The notes under the pieces were generated by a model. That model had not been told where the DNA came from. It was given only the letters and a program-made list of their open reading frames with translations, and ran no database searches. Of a stretch of 64,000 bases of DNA, positions 23,645-34,140 are shown in pieces (within the stretch, counting starts at the first letter, position 1; the number at the start of each line of letters is the position of its first letter). The DNA is from Gnetum montanum (Eukaryota; Streptophyta; Gnetopsida; Gnetales; Gnetaceae): contig MNCI01004661.1 of the NCBI GenBank assembly GCA_015680685.1, positions 60,300 through 124,299 on the forward strand. Reading direction: 5' to 3'. Made by a program: the position numbers and the translations under genes.

Positions 23645-23765
23645 TGATATAAGAATGAGGTGTTAGCCTAGTGGTAAGACACTTGATTTGGAAGCTTGTT
23701 CTATTTACGTTCTAATTGGACTATATATCTTGGGGTGTACCTATGTTTCAATGTGATTTTGCTTA
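23645..23765 (+). repeat. tRNA-derived SINE-like copy, family S1
   Basis: ATGAGGTGTTAGCCTAGTGG starts a head with a clear A box (TTAGCCTAGTGGTAAGACAC). It is followed by the shared GTTCTAATTGGACTATATAT segment and a TCTTGGGGTGTACC tail. It is the most complete plus-strand copy of the unit also seen at 9268 and 9805. Confidence 0.55.
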
Positions 23766-23848
23766 CTTTAGTTTTTCTCTAGCAAATACGATTTTTTTTT
23801 AAAATTCCCCTATGGGGGATTCTATAGTACTCCCATCTTCTTCAACCA

Positions 23849-24309
23849 ATGTTGAAATCTCTGCTTCTTTTATGGATGCAAAAATTTTTGTTAATTTTGA
23901 AAATGCAGATTTGCAAGCTTCTACAAAAAAAAGTTAGGATATCTTCTTCTAGTGATGTTGATAAAACTAAGACACCCGATTTTGTTCTTCTTGATGATGT
24001 ATATGAATCATTGGTTACCAATCTTTCATCACAATATGTGTTCATTCAAATTCTAGGTTACCTACCTTGTGATCGAAATTTCATTTCACATTTAAATGAT
24101 GTGATGAGAAAACATGACATCCAAGTCCTTCATGCTAGATATTATTCTCACTTTTTTCTACCTGTTGAGTTAGGCAATGTTTTGATGGTGCAATGTGCCC
24201 TAGATATAGGGTATTTTATACATTAGCATGTAATGTTGATTATTCATAAGTGGGCTCCAGATTTTGATATCCAATCTAAAGAATATGCTAAAATTCCATA
24301 TTTAGTTAA
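23849..24309 (+). pseudogene. DUF4283-like fragment (LINE ORF1 / gag-like)
   Basis: One frame reads ...LVTNLSSQYVFIQILGYLP, then FFLPVELGNVLMVQCALD, a TAG at 24224-24226, then HKWAPDFDIQSKEYAKIPYL. The spacing of hydrophobic residues and the W-P-F-D...IP pattern match the DUF4283 region of plant non-LTR ORF1 and related proteins (family knowledge). It is cut off at 24309 by the LTR of element C. One in-frame stop apart, the fragment is fairly well preserved. Confidence 0.6.
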
Positions 24310-24434
24310 TGATGAGCAACGAGTACCCTATACGCCCAACCATATGAATCACAAATGTTCACATGCAATCCAATCAAATTTCGTGGATGGGACTAGTGTG
24401 GTATCTAGATTGTTAAGCATTGACCGTAGGTTGC

Positions 24435-25252
24435 TAATGAGTGGCGAGGTACCCCTACACTCAACCATACGAATACGAGCGTTCACGCACGATCCGGTCG
24501 AACTCCGTGGACAGGCTAGTTGTGGTATCTAGATAGTTACACGTTGATCGCAGTTCGCTGTCTTCCCACCTGGACTAGTATTTGCTTTGTCATGTATGGT
24601 TTAGTCCAAAGTGAGGCGTATGATGTGATCCTAAACTAGTGCTACTCCTAGAGACAATGGAAGATAATCTTGATTAAACTAATGAGTAATAGGAAATGAA
24701 GTCTAAGCTAACCTAAGTGTGATGAGCATCCATTCCTTAATCATCTGTACACATCTTGGACCTCGTGCACGACTACTACTGGGATTACCAAGCATAGATC
24801 CTAGGTACGCTACTGGGTTACCAAGTAGTCACAATTAAATGCTCATGATTAAGTCGTACTCATTCCACATTTAACAACAGGAATAGTAAATGATGATAAA
24901 GAAATATTAACTAAGAAAACAATAAATAACAATAACAATTAAATAATTAAACTAAGTGAATGCTGCAATGATGAAGTAATCTCGATCTTTATTGCCAATC
25001 ATGTGCATGTCCAAGTACGTCACACTCGAATAAAGGTTCTGTACAATTACAAGCATCACACTACGATCATGCACTTGGGAAAATATTCTAACTCTTGCGG
25101 AAACAAACTGCAAGAGCTTCGCTACAATTGACCAAAAAAAATCCTAGGTGTGGTGAAGGGCCACTTATTTATAGGCTAGAATAGACGTTGCATAAACGGG
25201 GCTGCGTATACGAGGCCTAGTATACATAGTCCCCAAAAACCATGATTCATCA
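24435..25252 (-). mobile_element. Solo LTR G (818 bp)
   Basis: Starts TAATGAGTGGCGAGG and ends GATTCATCA, flanked by GTTGC (24430-24434) and GTTGT (25253-25257). That is a 5-bp target duplication with one change, and it explains the break in element C's LTR. No internal region or second LTR is present, so it is a solo LTR. The U3 has two GTATAC cores (near 25207 and 25221) instead of GATATC. Confidence 0.8.
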
Positions 25253-25917
25253 GTTGTTGTCTTCCCACTTGGATTAGTGGTAGCTTTGTCACATATAGTT
25301 TAGTCCAAAGTGAGGCATATGATTATTGATGTAGTGCAGCCCTTAAACTAACTAAATAATCATGTAGAAATTAATTACTTAAACTAATTAATAACAAGAA
25401 GATAAATACTAAACTATCCTAATAGCAATGAGTGTCCATTCCTAGCTTGCTGTACATGTCCTAAATTCACGTATCCATAGCTAAGATTATTAAGTGTTAT
25501 GCTACTGGGCAAACCAAGCAATAATATTGCTAGGATTTCTAAGCAAATACATGTTTACGCTTGAAATTGGTCATGTTCATTCTGTCGATTGATTAATGTG
25601 CATGGAAATGTAAATGTCAACTAAGTATATAGAAAATAAATTACATTGAAAGTAAATCTATTCTATGTCAAAGTGCTACAATGGATAGGAATCAGTCTTG
25701 ATCTTATTATTGTTCATGAAATGTGTCCAAGTACAATGCCACTCGAATAAGACATCGTACAACTAATTCAAATCCACACTACAGGCACTCATTGACTATT
25801 ATCCAGGATTACAAAATAAAACTATAAGAATTTGACTATACTATTGACCAAAAGGTGTCAAATACATAGTGAGTGCTCGCTTATTTATAGGCAAACACAG
25901 GCATTGTGTCAATGGGG

Positions 25918-26078
25918 ATGCATTAATGCATTTTGCTATGTCGATGGGGATGCATCAACATATCTAAGATGCATTTCCTATTAATGCATCAACACATTCT
26001 CATCCACACATATGCAGTGATGCATCTAAGATGTGTCAACAAGAATGCATTGATGAGGCTTTGTCAATGGACATGCAT
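25918..26078 (-). promoter_or_regulatory. U3 array of eight ATGCAT palindromes
   Basis: Perfect ATGCAT occurs at 25918, 25926, 25950, 25969, 25984, 26020, 26045 and 26073. About 0.04 would be expected by chance in 161 bp of unbiased sequence. The array lies just upstream (minus strand) of the LTR's TATA box. A role as transcription-factor sites is inferred from position. Confidence 0.55.
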
Positions 26079-26111
26079 TGACAAAGTTGCTTGACTTATC
26101 AAGTCTCATCA

Positions 26112-27538
26112 TACCCCCATGAGTAAGTAAAAACTCATCCTTGAGTTATATATAAATGGACAATGTTTCATTACAAAAATTGTGGAATGACCAAGACTAG
26201 ATTGGTTACCATTACAAAATTGGAGTGTTGCATTACAAAATTTTATTCAAGTGGATGTATTACAAAATGATGAAAAGACTGGATAGACATCAAAGTTTGC
26301 AAAATTGCATAGGTCTTAAAAAATCCGTTGAAGATGAATCTTCTTATTATCGCTAGCAATGGTAGATTTTCCAACCTTGACTATTATGTTGATGTTTCTC
26401 TTCTATGTAGAACATTTTTTAGGGGTGGATTGACATTTCTCCTCATCATCCCATGGGCCTAGCAAACATGTGATGTTTGAGCTTTAATCCTTGTATGTGC
26501 TACTATTTTTCCATGGGCATATCCTCCATTGTTCTCCTCTTGGCCTCATTTCCTTTGCTTTTACAAGGCCTTTAACCTTAGGCTTTCCTTTTAGCATCAC
26601 CTGCAATCATCAAAGGATCAACATTAACTTTGGTAAATTCTACTTAATAATTAATCCTTTTCAAATCCCTTAGTTAGCTTAAAATTTGAAAAAAATTTAG
26701 CATTTAAGCACAAGGTGATCTCATAATAATGCACCCAAGGCTATGGTAACTAACATGATCAAGTTATTCATGTTATTTTGATTATTTTTACTATTAGTTA
26801 CCATAGTGTTCAAAAAATGGGATGTTAGAAAAATCTCAAACATTACATCCTTGATCCCCCCCATAATAAATGAGCTTAACTCCAAAAGCACACAAGTTTT
26901 TAAAAAATTAAAACCAAAGGTCTGGTTCATGAGATGGCCAAGAAATTTTAATATAGAGGAAATTTCAATATAAAAGCATTAAAGATAACTCAAAATTGAT
27001 GAGAAGTTGATTGCAAAATCATGCATAAATCCAAAGAAGTAGTCAGTGATGTTCTTAAAGATGTGAGGTTTGATTTAGATCCATGATCAACAAAAGTTAT
27101 GCAAGTGGATCCTCCCTAAAGCAAGCTCTTGTCATAATGCCCTTACACAACCACTTCTATAGATGTTCGTGGGCACCGTAGAAGTTAAATGTAGATCATG
27201 CCTTTGTTCCAAATAACATACAACTACTTTGGTTAAGATCCTACACTATACTATACAAACTCATTAAGCTCATGATTGCATGTAGAAGTGAGGTGAATAA
27301 TGGGATGAGAATGGATTGCAGAGATTACGATGTAAGGTACTTAACCATGTCCACAATAGGTTCTTATGTTAATTATGATTAAGATGATCATCATACCTAT
27401 TTGTCCAAGTTTTAGACCAAGTTCATATCATTAATAGTAGCCTCACATTAATGTGTACCTTCTTGCCAACCATCATGAGCTCATGGCAACCATAGAGAAT
27501 GAGCATCACTCCAAAAAGAGAAGAAAAAAGGAGGGAAG
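26112..27538 (-). mobile_element. Element C, polypurine tract and 3' noncoding part (left piece)
   Basis: 26112-26128 (TACCCCCATGAGTAAGT) is the minus-strand polypurine tract next to the LTR, preceded by the conserved CTCAAGGATGAGTTTT segment. The rest matches in outline the 3' noncoding region of elements B and F, including the GGATCCTCCCTAAAGCA segment at about 27108. It ends where element B is inserted. No open frame of note. Confidence 0.7.
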
Positions 27539-28612
27539 GAAGGTGATGAGTGGCGAGGTACCCCTACACTCAACCATACGAATACGAGCATCTCATGCAC
27601 GATCCAGTCGAACTCTAAGGACTAAGTGCTTGCGTGCCCTAATGGAACGCTTAAGGTTAATCAATCATTGTCTTCCCAAACTTACTTGTATTGTCACGGT
27701 TGTATGGTTAAGTAAGTTTGAGATATATGATTTTTATATCTTTTATCTTTTAATGCCTTATGCTAATAGGGAAAGGTGAAGAGAACTAAGTAACTAACTT
27801 TCATTAACTATTTACTAACTAAGTTCCAATTTTCCTAGCACTAGTATCTGTTCCCACTTGCCGCACACACCCTGAACCAGTGCAACGTTGCTGGGATTAC
27901 CAAACACTATTTGTTACTAGGTTACCAACATTGCACATGTGCTCGAAGCAGTCATACTGAATGCACTTAACTAGGAGAGTCAAGGGTTGAGAGAGATTAA
28001 TTATCTAAGAAAGCATTTAAACATTTAATAATAATTAATTCCTATTTAGCTTAGTCCATATGCTGCAAGGTTTATCAGAAAGTTCATCTTTATTGCCGTA
28101 CACAAATGTGTGCTCAGGTACAATTTGCTCGATTAAAGATCTGCTTACTTTGAGACTCCTACTACGGGCACATGGAAATTTTTCTAACTCTAGAATGGTA
28201 AAATTTCTATAGTTTGGCTAAGGGACTAACTCTAGATGAGTGAACAAGGGAAAGCCACCTCTTTTGTATAGATGTTTCGGTGGTGTACCGCCTGAAATCG
28301 TCGATCCCCGGCTGGAAAGAAAAAAAAACAGAGACCACGGGATCGCAGGACGAGCACAGATGACCTTACCTTCGCCTGAGGGCGAGCTAGAATGCACGAA
28401 GGTAGGGTACCTTGAGTGGTCCGCACGCAGATCAGACAAGGATTTCCCTGAGCGTCATCGAAGTGTTATACGCTGGGTTATGCGTAAACAGTGTAGCAGG
28501 CGTAAAACGGAGCGAACAGTGAAAACAGGGCGTAAATAAAATGTAGATGGCGTAACAGCGTAAACTGATATACGCAGTGTAAACTTGAACACAGCGTAAA
28601 CAGGACGTAAAC

Positions 28613-28746
28613 AGCGTAAAGCGTAAACAGAGCGTAGACAGCGTAAAGCGTAAACAGGACGTAAACAGCGTAAAGCGTAAATAGAGCGTAGACAGCGTAA
28701 AGCGTAAACAGAGCGTAGACAGCGTAAAGCGTAAACAAGCGTAAAC
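28613..28746 (-). repeat. 27-bp tandem repeat, about 5 copies
   Basis: Units start at 28613, 28640, 28667, 28694 and 28721, each AGCGTAAAGCGTAAAC followed by AG-GCGTAGAC or GACGTAAAC variants. The related monomer GCGTAAAC extends the pattern to about 28520-28790. It lies downstream of the TATA box of solo LTR S. The unit length is a multiple of three, so it gives a spurious 9-residue protein repeat on the minus strand. Confidence 0.85.
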
Positions 28747-29027
28747 AGAAATAGCGTGAACACAGTGTAAACTGTAAACTATAAACTGTATTATGGAGTG
28801 GAAATGTAGTGCACCGGTCTAACGCAGTTGTGGCTGAACACAAGGCGGACGTAAAGCCCCGGTGGGTGCAGGGAGGCGGCTGGTTCGCACGGTAGGCGGA
28901 GCGTAGAGACTGTGCTCGGCGTACAGAACTTCCAGCATAAGCGTAAGAGGCTTTGGTTTGTAGCGTAATTGCTCTGGGGTCTGCTCTGGTAATTTTTTGC
29001 CCACCTTGAATACGTGGAAAACTGGGC

Positions 29028-29250
29028 TTTTTATAGGGGGGGTTTTGCTGGGAAAATCGGGTTGGGAGACACATGGCATGTCGACCGGGTGCGTACAATT
29101 TAGAAATATGGTATACGCTGGGCGTATACGCTACATCAGGTCGGCGTATACGCCGGACTTGCTGGGCGTGTGAACTTGGGTGGACGCTGGGCGTATACGC
29201 TGGGGCGTATACGCTGATGGATGCTGCCGTATACGCTGGGTGTATACGCT
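29028..29250 (-). promoter_or_regulatory. Promoter of solo LTR S: TATA box with GTATAC palindrome array
   Basis: TATAAAAA at 29028-29035 (minus). Seven GTATAC hexamers follow between 29111 and 29248. Four are the perfect 10-bp palindrome GCGTATACGC (29122-29131, 29144-29153, 29191-29200, 29205-29214). The spacing, about 75-220 bp upstream of TATA, is that of a U3 enhancer. Function is inferred. Confidence 0.6.
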
Positions 29251-29532
29251 GATGAATGTTGGCCGCCGACTTGCTTCAATTCTTGCTCCTGTTGCACCTG
29301 CTGAGCATACATGTGAGGCATGTATGCTGGGCGTCGGGCGCATACGCTGGGCGTAGACGCTGGCACAACACTTGGTAAAAATCGAATGTTTCAATCCTCA
29401 AAATTGCCATGTGTGACTTCAAATGTAGCCAACGTCGTCTGAGGGTCACGGGGATCTGCTTCTTTTTGGACAAGTGCCAAACGCGAAATTTTTTGTGGTG
29501 TTTCAGGTGGGCTGCGATATTGCAGCTCATCA

Positions 29533-29549
29533 TGCCCCCATGACTGAAT
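29533..29549 (-). promoter_or_regulatory. Polypurine tract of element B
   Basis: Minus strand: ATTCAGTCATGGGGGCA directly before the 3' LTR, preceded by GAGGATGAATTTTC. This is the expected plus-strand primer site for reverse transcription. The same sequence context occurs in F (59191-59207). Confidence 0.8.
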
Positions 29550-31364
29550 GAAAATTCATCCTCGAGTTCCTTACAAAATATTGGGAAGGTATGGGATTAT
29601 TGACTTAAATGACACTAATGGTGAATGGGGTGACATGTGAATGGATCATCATTACAATACATGACAAAATTAGTGTTCATGATAACAAGAGTGAACACTA
29701 TACACATTTGACATCCAGTCTTATTTGGTAGCTGAGAGAGAAGAGAGAAGAGAGAGAAAGAAAAGAAGTAGTCTATTGCTGCCAATGCCGAGATTGCACC
29801 TTCATTGTTCATCCATAAGCATGCCATCAATCTTGTTCCTTGCATAATTGCTTCCGTACCATTCCATTCCAGTATTTCCTCCAGATCCAATCCATTGGTG
29901 TATAATTTCCATCTACACACACAACACAGTCTTATATTAGCAAGGGTAAATGAATCACAACGCAGGTGATACCTTGCCTCAGTGTAAGTTCTATTGGCTG
30001 AGTTGTGATATGGCTGATGTGGATCTAGAGATATAATACTGGTGACTACCTGAGGTGTAGGGGTTAAGAGAAAATCAAAAAAATTAGACCAAGACCCCCA
30101 TGACTAAGAGCAAACCTTCGGTAGTGAAAGAATGGAAAAAGATAAGGAATAAGAAAAATGGAGAAAAAGAAACAACGACAACACCGATAAAATGGATGTC
30201 AGAGATGGAAATGAACAAAATAAAAGTTTATTGTGAAAATGTTTAAGGGAAAGAAATTAACTAATGCACCAAATAGGAATGCCAGTGGGTCCTCCCCAAA
30301 GTAGGCTCATGCCCTTAATGCCCTGACAAACCCATATTCAAAGAGTCTGTAGGCTCTGGGAATGTTATTTGGAAGCAAGAGTTAAAGTCTTAACCACAAG
30401 AATTCAGCAAAAAGAAAACAATGCATCAACCAAAATATGAACTATTGATACAACCGACAATGAGGTGGAAAATGGAAAAGGAATGATGGAAAGAAGAGAA
30501 TGGAATGGAGTCTCAAGAACAAGGTGGTGCACAACCCCTTGTGTATTAATGGTTAATGTGACTTAGTAGATCTCATTCCAAATCCAGCCTCAAACCAACC
30601 ACATCTAGTGACTTCGCATTAATACATTTAGCCAATCCATCCTGCAGAAGTAACATGAATGCCTCCATCACAAAGTCACCACCATTCCGACAAAACGAAA
30701 AAGGAGAAAGTAGGAAGCGAGGAAGGACCTTAGTTAGAGGGAACATTTTTATTTAGTTCCATAACCAGTGCTTGTAGCCCAGATGATTATTTTGTCTAAG
30801 GGGTGTGCTTTGAATTCTCACTCTCTTTTTTTTTTGCGTGAGAACCACACTATGCAAAGACTTATTATTTTTATTGGCTCAACTTCCCCATAATGGAGCA
30901 ATCACCAGAATGGTAGGGAAAACTTAAGAAGAAAACATCCAAGCACCCAAGAGAATGGCCAGCACAAATGCATCAAGTTCCATTGAAGTCACACCCTTTT
31001 CAGTCCTTGAGTCTTTTCTTAGTTTGAGAAATGCCCAGTCACCGATTCGTTGATAGTTCTTATTGTTTAAGGAAGGGGACTATACAGTTCCAAGCCAAAA
31101 GAGACCATAGAAATTCATGGATGCATGGATGACGTGGACTCATTGCCTGTTATTTCAAAAGAACCATACTGTAGCATCAACATTATAACTCAAAGGTAAA
31201 AACCAAACATTAGCAATCAATGAAATACAGTTCATTCCACCATCAGGGGCACTTATTAGGTGATGAATCAAATAAAATGAACAAACACACAAAGAAATGA
31301 AAGAGTATAAACGATGTTGCAAAATAAAGACAAGAAAAGTTAAAGAAATTTGTAAAAAAAAAAA
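29550..31364 (-). mobile_element. Element B 3' noncoding region
   Basis: About 1.8 kb between integrase and the 3' LTR with no convincing gene. It aligns in blocks with F 57340-59190, including the CAGTGGGTCCTCCCC segment near 30288 and the pyrimidine runs. A second polypurine-like motif, CTTAGTCATGGGGGTCTTGG (minus), lies at 30094-30110. B lacks the env-position ORF carried by element A. Confidence 0.7.
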
Positions 31365-33176
31365 CTTAAAAAGGAACTAAGGGCCTTGATTGATCAGCAT
31401 AGGTGGCCATCTCCCCCATGACTAAGTTGAAAGGAGGAGATCCAAAATAATGAGCGAGTTCGTCCTCTCTCAGAGGTATTATGTGCACGGGTTTTTTTAA
31501 GTTCATGGAAGGGTTTGGTTTATTGCACATTGACCAATAATCTCTTATCAGGGCTTTCAGGTTTGTATATGGTCATGGCCCTTGAGGGAAAGGTTGTATG
31601 AATAATGTAAGGCCCTTCCCACAACGTTTGAAATTTTGTGCATTGTGGAACATGTGTGGGATTCTAGTAGAGGACCTTATCTCCTGGTTGATACTTAAGC
31701 TTTCAAATTTTTAAGTTATGACGTTGTTTGTTATGTGCCTTGTGCAACTCATTTGATGATAGGGCAACCAATCAATTTTCATCTAGCACATTTAGAGTTG
31801 CTAATCTTTGTTTTTGTGCTAGATCAAGGTCAAGGTGGAGGTCACATGCCATGGATAGTGTACGTAGCTCAGTTTGAATTGGAAGCCTTAGAATTTTTCC
31901 TTATACTAACTTGTAGGGAGAGTTTCCAAGTGGAGCAGTATGCCCAGAGGGCATCATTCAATTTAGTGCTCAAATCTTGCCTATATTTGCTAATTGTTCA
32001 TGTTAATATTCTAGTAATCTCCTTGTTTGTGACCTCGGCTTGGCCATTAGCTTGGGGGTGATAAGGTGTAGTCAATTTAACCCCTAAGCATTGCATCAAT
32101 TTCCAAAAGGTTGCACCTATGAAGTGTGTTCCATTATCCAAGATAAGTGCACGTGGCACACCAAACCTATTTACAACTTGTTGTTGCACAAATTGTGTAG
32201 TTGTAGATGATGTGCAGTCTATAACAGCAGGTACTTCAGCCCATTTCGTTAAATAGTTAATGGTAATGATGATGTAAGCTTTTCCATTGGACATTGGTTT
32301 AATGGGCCCCATAAAGTCTATTCCCCAAATGTCAAAGGGTTCTAAAGGTTGAATCCATTGTTGTGGACCCTCCATTCTAGTAGTCATTCCCTCATCATGT
32401 TGACAATGCTCACAGGATTGGACAAATTGATGGGCATCCTGAAATAAGGTTGGCCAGTAATATCTTGTAAGCAAGATTTTAATAGCCATTTGTCTCCCTG
32501 CATAGTGTCCCCCACAAGGGCCCTCATGAGTGTCTTGGAGAACTCTTAGTTGGTCCACATCGGGCACACACCATCGAACCAAGACATCAAGACAAACTTT
32601 GTAAAGTTGTCCATTGATCTCCATGAAGTACTTGGCTCTGTGAAGAAAATGTTGCTTCTTCCTAAAGTCCAATTCCTGTGGTGTTTGTTGGGAAAGGAGA
32701 TAGATGAGAATGCTACTATACCAATTTGTTTCCATGGGTTGATTATTTACTACACCGGCAAAGAGGGCTTCGTTAAGAAAATGATCGGATATGGCATATT
32801 CATCCTCCTTGCTGTCCCAGTGCAATCGAGATAAATGATCTGCAACTACATTCTCGGTGCCTTTTCGATCGATCATCGTTAGATCAAACTCCTGTAGGAT
32901 TACCAGCCATCGTATTATACGAGGGGTAATCATTGGCTTGTTCATGAGAAACCTGATTTCACTATGATCCATATGAATGTACACTTTGTAGCCTAACACA
33001 TAGTGCCTAAACTTGTCCAGTGTAAACACTACAACTATTAATTCTTTCTTTGTAGTTGTGTAGTTAAGTTGTACACCAGCGATACTCCTACTTGCACAAT
33101 GGATGTAATAAGGACGTTTTTGGTCATCTGACTGTGTAAGTACAGCTCCTAAGGCATAATTGGATGCATCGGTCAT
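31365..33176 (-). CDS. Element B pol: RNase H and integrase
   Basis: An uninterrupted 392-codon frame runs from 33176 to 31998. RNase H comes first: MTDASNYALGAVLTQ, ELIVVVF and MDHSEIRFL supply the acidic residues. The Athila-type linker GTENVVADHLSRL follows. Integrase has the HHCC zinc region (THEGPCGGH...CEHC) and the DDE core: Asp in WGIDFMGP, Asp in LILDNGTHF and Glu in NGQAEVTNKE. Sequence to about 31365 continues the integrase C-terminus in broken form, ending near GEMATYAD. Order RNase H then integrase defines Ty3/gypsy; the motif wording matches Athila/Tat. It is part of a polyprotein, so the initial Met is not a true start. Confidence 0.9.
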
Positions 33177-34140
33177 TATATGAAATGGTTTGGACTAGTC
33201 AGGGGCTTGTAGAATGGGAGTTTCCACAAGATTTTGTTTTAGAGTTTGGAATGCTCGTTCACATTCCCTGGTCCATTCGAATGGTGCATCCTTCTTTGTT
33301 AGTTCTACCAATAGTTTGGAAATCTTGGAGAAGTTCTTAATGAATCTCCTATATTAGCCAGTGTGTCCAAGGAATGATCGAATATCTTTGACATTTTTCA
33401 GTTGTGTGGTAATTCCTTGGATGACCTTAACTTTATCTGGGTCTACCTCTATTCCTGAATGTGAAATCTTATGCCCAAGTACTATGCCTTCTTAGACCAT
33501 CAGATGGATTTTCTGCCAATTGAGCCTTAAGTTGGTTTCTCTGCATCTTTTTAGCACTTGCTCTAATCAGTCCAAGGCTTGATCAAAGCTTGTTCCATAA
33601 GTGGAGAAGTTGTCCATAAAGACTTCTACTTCATTTCCTATCTGCTGTTGGAATATGCTTAGAACTAGGCATTGAAATGTGGCTGGAGCATTGCACAAGC
33701 CAAATGGCATTTTTTTATATGCAAACATTCCCCAAGGACTAGTGAACATTGTCTTAGCTTGATCTTTTGGTGCTATCCGTATTTGGTTGTATCCACTATA
33801 ACCATCCAGAAAACTATAATAGTGATGCCCTGCTATGGTGTCTAAGACTTGGTCAACAAATGGCAATGGAAAGTGATCCTTGAATGTTGCCATGTTCAGC
33901 AGCCTAAAATCTATACACATCCTCCATTTGCCTCCCTTTTTAGGCATGATCACAAGAGGGCTAACCCATTCACTATCAGCAATGGGATATATGAACCCAA
34001 CCTTAAGAAGCTATTCTATCTTTTCTTTTACTATTTTTTTCAACTTTGGGTTCAATCGCCTTTGCGGTTGTTTTCGAGGTTTCATGGAGGGATCCATGTA
34101 AATCCTATGCTGGCATATCCTAGGATCTATTCTAGTTAAC
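33177..34140 (-). pseudogene. Element B pol: reverse transcriptase
   Basis: The RT core is recognisable: SEWVSPLVIMPKKGGKWRMC, DFRLLN, DHFPLPFVDQVLD, FLDGYSGYNQI (catalytic Asp), KKMPFGLCNAPATFQ, and the active-site strand EVFMDNFSTYG. The usual F/Y-x-D-D motif is F-M-D-N, so the last catalytic Asp is replaced by Asn. Element F has the same change. In-frame TAG codons near 33567 and 34015 break the frame. It joins protease upstream and RNase H downstream as one pol. Confidence 0.85.

Larger units (their letters stand above)
24310..26111 (-). mobile_element. 3' LTR of element C, split by solo LTR G
   Basis: Left end TGATGAGCAACGAG, right end TCTCATCA followed by the polypurine tract (minus strand). 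About 980 bp remain after removing the nested G insertion. The part 24310-24434 aligns with the first 125 bp of the other LTRs and resumes at about 25253 with TTGTCTTCCCACTTGG. A minus-strand TATAAATAA lies near 25882-25890. The upstream U3 is longer than in its relatives because of an ATGCAT-rich block (25918-26078). The left-hand target copy would be GTTAA (24305-24309); the right partner is outside the window. Confidence 0.8.
28284..29505 (-). mobile_element. Solo LTR S of an unrelated element (1222 bp)
   Basis: Plus-strand termini TGTACCGCCTGAAATCG...GTGGTGTTTCA (TG...CA), with a perfect 5-bp target duplication GGTGG at 28279-28283 and 29506-29510. It is richer in GC and CpG than anything around it and unlike the TGATGAG LTRs. 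A minus-strand TATAAAAA (29028-29035) sets its direction. Upstream lies an array of GTATAC palindromes, downstream a 27-bp tandem repeat. No coding region or second LTR: a solo LTR left by recombination. The parent family is not recognised. Confidence 0.85.
27544..29532 (-). mobile_element. 3' LTR of element B, interrupted by solo LTR S
   Basis: 27544-28283 plus 29511-29532 make a 762-bp LTR like that at 37732-38528. It starts TGATGAGTGGCG and ends GCTCATCA, then the polypurine tract. The insertion sits in U3 between the TATA box and the LTR edge, so it separates the U3 motifs from the promoter. Confidence 0.88.

Noticed and set aside
28310-28375. Possible 65-nt intron in solo LTR S (AAG|GTAAGG to CTTTCCAG, minus strand)
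   Set aside because: Splice-like sites are common by chance; no coding context supports it.
28240-28539. Plus-strand 99-codon frame
   Set aside because: Crosses the target site and end of solo LTR S, so it is a chance frame.
28613-28746. CRISPR-like regular repeats
   Set aside because: Units abut with no unique spacers, in plant LTR DNA.
28478-29098. Minus-strand 206-codon frame with a repeated 9-residue motif
   Set aside because: It spans the tandem repeat and promoter of solo LTR S. The 27-bp repeat length alone keeps the frame open, and other frames over the same repeat are open too.
31735-32061. Plus-strand 108-codon frame
   Set aside because: Antisense to the integrase C-terminal region of element B.
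31998-33176. Host gene for an integrase-like protein
   Set aside because: It is flanked by RT, gag, paired LTRs and a target duplication, so it is part of element B.
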